From Candidatus Kerfeldbacteria bacterium (GTDB taxonomy: Bacteria > Patescibacteriota > Patescibacteriia > UBA9570): a stretch of 7,388 nucleotides of DNA. Within the stretch, counting starts at the first letter, position 1, and each line of letters begins with the position of its first letter. This document shows positions 1 to 3,839 of the stretch, piece by piece. The position numbers and the translations under genes are program-made. Where the stretch lies: positions 1 to 7,388 of the forward strand of contig JACQPW010000018.1 in assembly GCA_016207285.1 (NCBI GenBank), read 5' to 3'. A model generated the notes under the pieces. That model saw only the letters and a program-made list of their open reading frames with translations, was not told the DNA's origin and did not search any database.

Positions 1-206
1 AACCTCTAGTGCATCGGTTGTCCTGCCAAGGGCATTGCCGAGTAGCTATGTTCGGTTTAGATAAGTGCTGAAAGCATCTAAGCACGAAGCTGTCTACAAG
101 ATTAGTATTCATAGACTCCTGGTAGACTACCAGGTTGATAGGCTGCAGGTGTAAGCTCCGCAAGGAGTTGAGCCGAGCAGTACTAATAAGTCATTTCATC
201 TCGACA
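1..206 (+). rRNA. 23S ribosomal RNA, 3' end (partial)
   Basis: This is the last part of the large-subunit rRNA (domain VI), cut by the window start. It shows the conserved terminal pattern: 'gttgataggc' near 134, 'gtgtaagc' near 149, then 'gttgag' and 'agtactaataa', which match the familiar 3' end of bacterial 23S. The exact 3' end is estimated at about 206 from where E. coli-like conservation stops. 5S follows after roughly 75 nt, the usual bacterial order. A short reading frame that could be drawn across 135-338 is only a by-product of the RNA genes. Confidence 0.95.
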
Positions 207-279
207 TATTGTCAGTGTGTTGTTATATCGTCTATCTCATTTTCCTCGCTTTCAATTACAATCCACTATCTATTCAGGA

Positions 280-402
280 TAGTGTTCTCGGTGTCCAGAG
301 CGAAGGGGTTCCACCTGATCCCATCCCGAACTCAGTAGTTAAGCCCTTCAGCGCCGATGATACTCTTAATTGGGGAAAGTAGGCCGATGCCGGGAACAGT
401 AT
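280..402 (+). rRNA. 5S ribosomal RNA
   Basis: The central part carries the near-universal 5S signature 'ccacctgatcccat', 'ccgaactcag' and 'agcgccgatg', with a later 'gggaaagtagg'. Helix I is formed by 'gttctcgg' (284-291) with 'ccgggaac' (390-397). Complementarity continues outward ('caggat' 275-280 with 'atcctg' 401-406), so the mature ends are uncertain by several bases. The outer pairs probably form the processing stem. The gene lies last in the rRNA operon, directly before a terminator. Confidence 0.95.
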
Positions 403-415
403 CCTGAAGCAAATC

Positions 416-439
416 ACCACGTAAATAACGTGGTTTTTT
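416..439 (+). terminator. Intrinsic terminator of the rRNA operon
   Basis: A 7-bp stem, 'accacgt' (416-422) and 'acgtggt' (428-434), has a 5-nt loop and runs straight into six T residues (434-439). It begins about 14 nt after the 5S gene, which is where the rRNA operon should end. Confidence 0.9.
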
Positions 440-453
440 GTTTAGAAAAGTGA

Positions 454-459
454 TACAAT
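454..459 (+). promoter_or_regulatory. -10 box, probable leaderless start of the 166-aa gene
   Basis: TACAAT ends 6 nt before the ATG at 466. A transcript starting the usual 6-7 nt downstream would begin at or next to the start codon. There is no good -35 element (431-436 reads tggttt) and no Shine-Dalgarno sequence. The same arrangement recurs at other genes in this window, which raises confidence. Confidence 0.55.
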
Positions 460-465
460 CTATTC

Positions 466-966
466 ATGAGCATAGAAGGAAAGATTGCAAGACGTGGTAA
501 AAAAGTTGACGCTCAAAATGAGGGCGCTAGAAAAGAAGAATTTCACCGCTTTCATTTTGGATTACCTGAAAGTGATTCAAAAAAGGAAAAAGTACCTACC
601 AGGACTAGGCGATCAATTGAGCAATCTCATGGTGAGGCCACAATGGAGCGTAATATGGAAAGGAGAAGTTCCGGTAGTGTGACACTTGGTCAAGAACCAC
701 CAGTCACTAGAACAGCACAACCGGATAATACAGATGAATCATCGTCTGATGAAGAAAGACGAGCACAAGCAAGAGCAACCATTGCAAGTAGGCAGAGAAT
801 GGCACTGGTCAGACAACGGGCGGAGCAAAAGGGTTTGCCACAACCAAGGCCAAAGCAGACCGATCCCGCATCACTACCCCCTAGCCCAGCTGAGGCTAGA
901 CCAAGAAAACTATCTGCTGAAGAGCGTATAGCAGAAATTAGGCGAAAGGCCAAAGAGAGACTATAG
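466..966 (+). CDS. Hypothetical charged, disordered protein (166 aa)
   Basis: I do not recognise this protein. It is very rich in Arg, Lys, Glu, Ser and Pro, has no hydrophobic stretch and no Cys, and is predicted from composition to be cytoplasmic and largely disordered. The first third is basic. The middle has an acidic serine patch (DESSSDEE, about residues 89-96). The last part is a Pro-rich linker followed by a charged helix-like tail (SAEERIAEIRRKAKERL). The start at 466 is favoured because a -10 box ends 6 nt upstream and no SD is present. The gene follows the rRNA terminator and is presumably transcribed alone or with the small frame after it. A nucleic-acid or ribosome-associated role would suit the basic composition, but this is only a guess. 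Confidence 0.65.
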   Translation: MSIEGKIARRGKKVDAQNEGARKEEFHRFHFGLPESDSKKEKVPTRTRRSIEQSHGEATMERNMERRSSGSVTLGQEPPVTRTAQPDNTDESSSDEERRAQARATIASRQRMALVRQRAEQKGLPQPRPKQTDPASLPPSPAEARPRKLSAEERIAEIRRKAKERL

Positions 967-973
967 AGCTATA

Positions 974-979
974 TAAAAT
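974..979 (+). promoter_or_regulatory. -10 box upstream of the small interrupted frame
   Basis: TAAAAT within 'tataaaat' ends 5 nt before the ATG at 985, the same leaderless spacing as at other genes here. A clear -35 is not visible. The site starts 8 nt after the stop codon of the preceding gene. Confidence 0.4.
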
Positions 980-984
980 TCGGT

Positions 985-1140
985 ATGGCGCTGAACCCTT
1001 ACCAAGATCCGAACTTCCTACGTTGACAACGACAAAAACGTGAAGCGGAGAAAAAAGCCAAAGCCGCTGCTGAGGCTGCAGCCGATGATACCACTACTTC
1101 AATACCTGTCGTTTACGGTAGTCAGCAAAAAAGTCAGTGA
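985..1140 (+). pseudogene. Small frame (52 codons) broken by one in-frame TGA
   Basis: From the ATG at 985 the frame reads MALNPYQDPNFLR, then TGA (1024-1026), then continues in the same frame as QRQKREAEKKAKAAAEAA, followed by an Ala-Asp-Thr tail, to a TGA at 1138-1140. Both halves look like protein: a polar N-terminus, then an Arg/Lys/Glu/Ala-rich helix. The break is a single codon, not a frameshift. A CGA-to-TGA or TGG-to-TGA change would explain it. No ATG exists after the break to restart translation. The 3' part overlaps the tail of the convergent membrane-protein gene by 47 nt. A -10 box 5 nt upstream supports a once-functional gene. Alternatives are a sequencing error, read-through (TGA followed by C is a leaky context), or a 13-codon leader peptide. 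Confidence 0.4.
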
Positions 1141-1690
1141 TCAAATGGTAACGCGTTTTAAATAACGGTACGGCAGCGAATAGCCACACTGGCCACAGTA
1201 CCCAATCGAGCCACGAAGCTGAAAAAAAGAAACTCCCGACATACAGTTGGTAACTTACCCAGGCGGCCACTGCTGCCCAGCCAACAGCAGGTAAGCCAAA
1301 CAACCAACCGAAGATCGATTTCTGCTGTGGCAAAACCACACCAAAGGCCAGCGCTAAGGCCAGCAGCTGCAGTAAGCCGTACTGAAACAACCCAGCCTGC
1401 CACTGCGAACCACTGGATGCGAGCATCACCGCTAAGCTGATCAATACACCACGTAGCAACCGCCAGCCTGCTCGCTGATCCGTAGGAAATTGCACACTGG
1501 TGATGTACATAAACACAATCGCCACCAATAACAAAATGGCCACCGGAGCGATCAACCAGCCTTTGTCGTCCAACCCGGTCTGAGTGGTAATCAGTAACCA
1601 GTTGTAGTCAAACAAGGCCATAAAACTAAGGAACGGCAGAAAGATATCAACCGCACAAAAGATGAACATGAGCCAAGGTATTCTTTTCAT
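1094..1690 (-). CDS. Multi-pass membrane protein, unknown function (198 aa)
   Basis: The protein is strongly hydrophobic, with about six predicted membrane helices near residues 5-27, 45-66, 78-96, 102-120, 126-149 and 158-177. A basic C-terminal tail (YRKRQVLK) probably lies in the cytoplasm. I recognise no family motif. It is longer than GtrA-type flippases (about 120 aa, four helices), so that label is not justified. The ATG overlaps the last base of the TAA of the upstream glycosyltransferase gene (TAATG), so the two are co-transcribed and probably translationally coupled. This context suggests a partner in handling the lipid-linked sugar made by the upstream enzyme, for example in membrane anchoring or flipping. 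That role is inference only. Confidence 0.75.
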   Translation of the reverse strand: MKRIPWLMFIFCAVDIFLPFLSFMALFDYNWLLITTQTGLDDKGWLIAPVAILLLVAIVFMYITSVQFPTDQRAGWRLLRGVLISLAVMLASSGSQWQAGLFQYGLLQLLALALAFGVVLPQQKSIFGWLFGLPAVGWAAVAAWVSYQLYVGSFFFSASWLDWVLWPVWLFAAVPLFKTRYHLITDFFADYRKRQVLK

Positions 1691-2397
1691 TAGTGATATT
1701 GCCCGTGTTTGCGATTATGCCGAATCCGCATGATATCAACAAAGGAATTAAAGTAATCCCCTAGTTTCACTTTACTGTTCGGGACATCGTGCCATTCTAC
1801 CGGCATCTCTTTTAAACGTGCACCTAGTAATTGTAATAAGTAAATCAATTCGACATCTCCGGCAAACCGTGTCAGGCGCATCTGTTGAACGGCCTTCTTT
1901 ACTAAGTTGGTCCGGAACAATTTAAAACCACATTGCGTGTCTCGGTATGTTACCCCAGTCAGTAAACGAATCACCCGGTAGGAGGTTCGTCCCAGCACCT
2001 GGCGTGGAAATGACTGCTGCACTGTAATGTGAGCACCGGCCACTTGGCGTGAACCCAACAAGCCATCGTACTGTTCCAGTTCTGGCAGCCATTGATCCAA
2101 CACCGTAATGGGAGTAGCGCCATCCGCATCATACAATAAAATCCAGTCACTGTTCGCTTGTAAAACACCCGCCCGAAAAGCCGCAAACTTACCAGCATTT
2201 TTTTCCAACGACACTACTTGTACATGCGGGTACTTTCCCTGCTCAACGACTTGTTTGGTACCATCAACCGAACCGTCGTCTACTACAATAATCTGGATTG
2301 CAAACTGCACCCGCCTAGCATACCACTCTAACTGCGCCAAAGTGGCCGGCAAGCGTTTGGCCTCATTGTAAGCTGGAACAACGATAGTCAGGTTCAT
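1690..2397 (-). CDS. Family 2 glycosyltransferase, ALG5/DPM1-like (polyprenyl-phosphate glycosyltransferase)
   Basis: This 235-residue GT-A enzyme opens with the typical IVVPAYNEA strand. It carries IIVVDDGSVDGT (36-47) for nucleotide binding, the metal-binding DAD (90-92) in YDADGATP, and DTQCGFKLFR (153-162), a segment characteristic of dolichyl-phosphate glucosyltransferase (ALG5) relatives. FAGDVELIYL (178-187) is the acceptor-side motif. Family members transfer a sugar from a nucleotide-sugar to a polyprenyl phosphate on the cytoplasmic face; the actual sugar cannot be told from sequence. The frame is open to an ATG at 2457, but I chose the ATG at 2397. Family proteins start right at this strand, the 20 extra residues look unlike a domain, and -10-like boxes lie just upstream of 2397. 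No C-terminal membrane helices are present; the next gene may supply them. Confidence 0.85.
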   Translation of the reverse strand: MNLTIVVPAYNEAKRLPATLAQLEWYARRVQFAIQIIVVDDGSVDGTKQVVEQGKYPHVQVVSLEKNAGKFAAFRAGVLQANSDWILLYDADGATPITVLDQWLPELEQYDGLLGSRQVAGAHITVQQSFPRQVLGRTSYRVIRLLTGVTYRDTQCGFKLFRTNLVKKAVQQMRLTRFAGDVELIYLLQLLGARLKEMPVEWHDVPNSKVKLGDYFNSFVDIMRIRHNRKHGQYH

Positions 2398-2404
2398 TGT
2401 AGAT

Positions 2405-2415
2405 AGGATAGTATA
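2405..2415 (-). promoter_or_regulatory. -10 region for the glycosyltransferase/membrane-protein unit
   Basis: On the minus strand TATACT (2415-2410) and an adjoining TATCCT (2410-2405) lie 12 and 7 nt before the ATG at 2397. Either would give a leader of roughly 0-5 nt. No SD sequence precedes the ATG, so a leaderless transcript is likely. The -35 side is poor. Confidence 0.5.
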
Positions 2416-2440
2416 GATGGACTGACTTGGCCACACTACA

Positions 2441-2469
2441 TTGACTTCTCTACCCATTTATAGTAGACT
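2441..2469 (+). promoter_or_regulatory. Sigma70-like promoter of the RRM gene
   Basis: TTGACT (2441-2446) and TAGACT (2464-2469) are separated by 17 nt, which is the optimal spacing. The predicted start is near 2476 and gives a leader of about 44 nt. The site lies between the two divergent units and overlaps the possible extended N-terminus (2398-2457) of the glycosyltransferase frame, which supports the shorter start for that gene. Confidence 0.6.
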
Positions 2470-2502
2470 ATTTAGGATTGCGTAACAGCAAGAATAAAAA
2501 GT

Positions 2503-2510
2503 AAGGTGAG
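2503..2510 (+). promoter_or_regulatory. Ribosome binding site of the RRM gene
   Basis: AAGGTGAG ends 9 nt before the ATG at 2520 and is a good Shine-Dalgarno match. It is worth noting because most other genes in this window have no such site, so this lineage uses both kinds of initiation. Confidence 0.7.
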
Positions 2511-2519
2511 AAGTAGAGT

Positions 2520-2828
2520 ATGGCAAGCAAGTTATATATCGGTGGGCTATCGTATAGCACTACCAACGAAAGCTTACGCGATGCGTTTGCTCAAGCAGGC
2601 ACTGTAACATCCGCTACAGTGATTATGGATAAGATGACTGGTCGTTCCCGTGGCTTCGGCTTTGTGGAAATGGGCAGTGATGGAGAGGCACAAGCTGCTA
2701 TCCAAATGTGGGATGGCAAAGAGCTTGATGGCCGCCGCATCAAAGTCAACGAAGCTCGCCCCATGGAGGATCGTCCTCCACGTCGCTCCAACAGTGGTGG
2801 CGGCAATGGCGGTGGCAACTGGAACTAA
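2520..2828 (+). CDS. RRM-domain RNA-binding protein (102 aa)
   Basis: A single RNA recognition motif fills about residues 3-80. RNP2 is LYIGGL (5-10) and RNP1 is RGFGFVEM (44-51), with the aromatic residues that stack on RNA bases (Y6, F46, F48) in place. The C-terminal 20 or so residues are an Arg/Pro then Gly/Asn-rich flexible tail ending GGGNGGGNWN, as in cyanobacterial and other bacterial stand-alone RRM proteins linked to cold response or RNA chaperoning. Its target RNA cannot be deduced. The gene has its own promoter, a 44-nt leader with an SD, and a strong hairpin after the stop, so it is monocistronic. The length and architecture are normal for the family. Confidence 0.92.
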   Translation: MASKLYIGGLSYSTTNESLRDAFAQAGTVTSATVIMDKMTGRSRGFGFVEMGSDGEAQAAIQMWDGKELDGRRIKVNEARPMEDRPPRRSNSGGGNGGGNWN

Positions 2829-2853
2829 ATTGAATCTCAATCTAGTACAAAGC

Positions 2854-2900
2854 ACAGCCCTGTATCCTACGATACAGGGCTGTTGTGTATAACCCTTTTT
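2854..2900 (+). terminator. 13-bp hairpin after the RRM gene, probable terminator
   Basis: 'acagccctgtatc' (2854-2866) and 'gatacagggctgt' (2871-2883) pair perfectly over 13 bp with a 4-nt loop. A T-run (2896-2900) follows only after a 12-nt gap, so it is not a textbook terminator. It may stop transcription less efficiently or protect the 3' end of the mRNA. Confidence 0.7.
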
Positions 2901-2904
2901 ATTC

Positions 2905-2933
2905 TTGACGAAATATACTGCGCCTGTTACCAT
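2905..2933 (+). promoter_or_regulatory. Sigma70-like promoter before the riboswitch-like RNA
   Basis: TTGACG (2905-2910) and TACCAT (2928-2933) are spaced by exactly 17 nt. The predicted start near 2940 is about 20 nt before the first aptamer helix, a normal distance for a riboswitch leader. Confidence 0.6.
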
Positions 2934-2958
2934 GCTCCTAGTTCTTTAGAAAACTCAA

Positions 2959-3080
2959 AACTATCAAGAAAGGATCGAGGGATTTGGCCCAATGACATCC
3001 TACCAACCTGCTACTTAGTGGTAAGGTGGTCCATCCAACCCTAGCCCATACTTAATAAAAGGTAGCCAGGGAAGATACGT
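2959..3080 (+). promoter_or_regulatory. SAM-I-type riboswitch aptamer (S-adenosylmethionine)
   Basis: The sequence follows the SAM-I core in order: 'tatcaaga' at the P1/P2 junction (2962-2969), 'gaggga' and 'tggccc' (2985-2990) with 'atga' (2992-2995), then 'ccaacc' and 'aaggtgg'. Helices can be drawn. P1 is TATC/GATA (2962-2965 with 3074-3077). P2 is GGAT/ATCC (2972-2975 with 2997-3000). P3 is 3007-3014 with 3018-3026. P4 is CCCT/AGGG (3039-3042 with 3068-3071) plus GCC/GGT. P1 is short, and the 3' core reads ggtggtccatcc where the usual form is ggtgctaattcc, so it may be a divergent member. SAM-I elements normally repress methionine or SAM genes when SAM is abundant. No such gene lies downstream here. 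Confidence 0.7.
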
Positions 3081-3085
3081 CTACG

Positions 3086-3101
3086 GTACCACGACTGGTA
3101 C
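3086..3101 (+). other. Hairpin between aptamer and terminator
   Basis: GTACCA (3086-3091) and TGGTAC (3096-3101) form a perfect 6-bp stem with a 4-nt loop, in the expression-platform interval. The sequence also contains TGGTACAAT (3096-3104), an extended -10-like string without a partner -35, so an internal promoter cannot be excluded. Confidence 0.45.
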
Positions 3102-3126
3102 AATAGGAAACTCTTCACTAAGACAC

Positions 3127-3170
3127 AAGGCTTTTTATTCTAATGCATTAGGGTAAGAAGCCTTTTGTTT
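3127..3170 (+). terminator. 19-bp terminator hairpin, probable riboswitch expression platform
   Basis: Bases 3127-3145 and 3146-3164 are complementary along their whole length with a few G-T pairs; the inner four bases must form the loop. A T-rich tail (ttttgtttt) follows. A segment within aptamer helix P4, 'aataaaagg' (3054-3062), can pair with 'ctttttatt' (3131-3139) of the 5' arm and could act as an antiterminator. The terminator is visible in sequence; the switching model is inference. Confidence 0.75.
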
Positions 3171-3233
3171 TACCTTAGAAATAAGGTAGCAGAGGTACCT
3201 GCTGGTCACCCGACCCGCAGGTTCAATCCACCC

Positions 3234-3257
3234 GGCGATCCATAGGAGGAATTCGCC
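3234..3257 (+). promoter_or_regulatory. Strong SD (AGGAGG) inside a small hairpin
   Basis: AGGAGG (3244-3249) ends 8 nt before the ATG at 3258, the best ribosome binding site in the window. GGCGA (3234-3238) can pair with TCGCC (3253-3257), and TCC (3239-3241) with GGA (3248-3250), leaving part of the SD in the loop. Translation may therefore be dampened when this hairpin forms. Confidence 0.65.
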
Positions 3258-3500
3258 ATGCCACAGGTGTTCGAAACCGCAGACAGCCAGAACCGCGCCG
3301 GCAAGCAACGCTTTGCTGTGCAGATGAGCGCCGGCAACCGCGGACAAGCGGAGCGTCAGGCCCACCAACTCGGGCGCGATCGCTTCGGCACCGACTACCA
3401 GCTCGACACCGAGCCGGTGCCGGACAACGCACTGCTCCACCGCTTCGTGGTGGTGTGCGGTGATCAGCGTCTGCCGGTCGAAGCGCCGACCTGGTGGTAG
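3258..3500 (+). CDS. Small hypothetical protein of G+C-rich, foreign-looking composition (80 aa)
   Basis: I do not recognise this protein. It is soluble and polar, with a Gln/Arg/Gly-rich first half (QNRAGKQRF, GNRGQAERQAHQLGRDRFG) and a more hydrophobic end (LLHRFVVVCGDQRLPVEAP). It finishes in two Trp codons and three consecutive TAG codons (3498-3506). No signal peptide or membrane helix is present. By hand count about 80% of its codons end in G or C, far above its neighbours, which is the pattern of real coding sequence from a high-G+C genome. The start is well supported by AGGAGG at 8-nt spacing. It sits downstream of a SAM-I-like element and its terminator, and upstream of its own hairpin terminator, so it could be a self-contained SAM-controlled transcription unit. 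Long antisense frames here are weaker, since they lack start signals. Confidence 0.6.
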   Translation: MPQVFETADSQNRAGKQRFAVQMSAGNRGQAERQAHQLGRDRFGTDYQLDTEPVPDNALLHRFVVVCGDQRLPVEAPTWW

Positions 3501-3514
3501 TAGTAGGGGGAACA

Positions 3515-3573
3515 GGGCAGCGTGGGGTTCGTCGAGCGATCGATTCGAGTCCCACGCTGCCCACAGTTTTTTT
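3515..3573 (+). terminator. 12-bp G+C-rich hairpin plus T-run
   Basis: GGGCAGCGTGGG (3515-3526) and CCCACGCTGCCC (3551-3562) pair perfectly, with a 24-nt loop. After 'acag' come seven T residues (3567-3573). It lies 9 nt after the last of the triple stops. The lower stem and the loop 'ttcgagt' resemble a tRNA acceptor/T-arm stack, but there is no D or anticodon arm, so a terminator is the simplest reading. Confidence 0.7.
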
Positions 3574-3577
3574 AACG

Positions 3578-3605
3578 GCCCCACCTAGACAATGAGGGCT
3601 TTTTT
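3578..3605 (+). terminator. Weak second terminator before the tRNA genes
   Basis: GCCC (3578-3581) and GGGC (3596-3599) form a short stem with a 14-nt loop, followed by six T residues (3600-3605). It is short, but the placement between the previous hairpin and the tRNA promoter is sensible. Confidence 0.35.
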
Positions 3606-3611
3606 ATATAG

Positions 3612-3617
3612 GATAAT
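3612..3617 (+). promoter_or_regulatory. -10 box of the tRNA-Ser genes
   Basis: GATAAT ends 9 nt before the first tRNA base, so transcription would begin a few nucleotides upstream of the mature 5' end. No convincing -35 is seen. It probably serves both tRNA genes and may read into the downstream gene. Confidence 0.45.
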
Positions 3618-3626
3618 TGAACCTTT

Positions 3627-3714
3627 GGAGAGGTGGCAGAGCTGGTTGAACGCGTCGCTCTCGAAAAGCGATATGCCCGCAAGGGTATCGAGGGTTCGAA
3701 TCCCTCCCTCTCCG
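3627..3714 (+). tRNA. tRNA-Ser (anticodon CGA)
   Basis: The 88-nt class II tRNA has acceptor GGAGAGG/CCTCTCC (3627-3633, 3707-3713) and discriminator G (3714). The anticodon stem TCGCT/AGCGA (3655-3659, 3667-3671) encloses the loop CTCGAAA with anticodon CGA (3662-3664). The long variable arm (atgccc-gcaa-gggtat) is diagnostic for serine. The T-arm is GAGGG-TTCGAAT-CCCTC. It reads UCG codons. CCA is not encoded, so it must be added by the CCA enzyme. Confidence 0.95.
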
Positions 3715-3728
3715 CTGGTAAGACTTCT

Positions 3729-3813
3729 GGAGGATTGGATGAGTGGTTTATATCAGCAGTTTACTAAACTGCCGGCCTGAAAGGGTCCGTGAGTTCGAAT
3801 CTCACATCCTCCG
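3729..3813 (+). tRNA. tRNA-Ser with unusual anticodon ACU
   Basis: The 85-nt class II tRNA has acceptor GGAGGAT/ATCCTCC (3729-3735, 3806-3812), G73 at 3813, D-stem GAT/ATC, and T-arm GTGAG-TTCGAAT-CTCAC. The anticodon stem GCAGT/ACTGC (3756-3760, 3768-3772) encloses TTACTAA, so the anticodon is ACU (3763-3765) where bacteria normally have GCU for AGC and AGU codons. The variable arm (about ggcc-tgaaa-gggtcc) is long, as expected for serine, but not perfectly paired. CCA is not encoded. It lies 14 nt after the other tRNA-Ser, clearly in the same transcript. Confidence 0.9.
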
Positions 3814-3822
3814 CACATCTAG

Positions 3823-3828
3823 TACAAT
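3823..3828 (+). promoter_or_regulatory. -10 box before the PLD-family gene
   Basis: TACAAT ends 11 nt before the ATG at 3840 and 10 nt after the second tRNA, which would give a leader of about 5 nt. No SD and no good -35 are seen, so transcription from the tRNA promoter may contribute. Confidence 0.5.
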
Positions 3829-3839
3829 GAACTACGCTG

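Noticed and set aside
135..338. Plus-strand reading frame across the rRNA region
   Set aside because: It runs through the 23S end, the spacer and 5S rRNA, and has no start signals; it is a by-product of RNA genes.
690..953. Minus-strand Ser/Ala/Leu-rich frame
   Set aside because: It lies antisense to the 166-aa gene, has no -10 box or SD at its start, and its composition is explained by the complementary strand.
2398..2457. N-terminal extension of the glycosyltransferase from the upstream ATG
   Set aside because: The 20 extra residues do not belong to the GT-A fold. The -10 boxes lie inside this stretch, and so does the -35 of the divergent RRM promoter.
3192..3242. tRNA gene ending in 'gatcca'
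   Set aside because: The T-loop-like 'ggttcaatcc' cannot form a 5-bp T-stem, and no acceptor partner is found upstream.
3190..3570. tmRNA or RNase P RNA
   Set aside because: I could not find the conserved RNase P blocks or a tmRNA tag ending in Ala-Ala before a stop, and the island shows strong codon structure instead.
3135..3584. Long minus-strand frame (149 codons) over the G+C-rich island
   Set aside because: It has no ribosome binding site or promoter, spans the terminator hairpins and the T-run, and contains a WDSNR string typical of the antisense of tRNA-like sequence. The plus-strand frame has AGGAGG and coherent G/C-ending codons.
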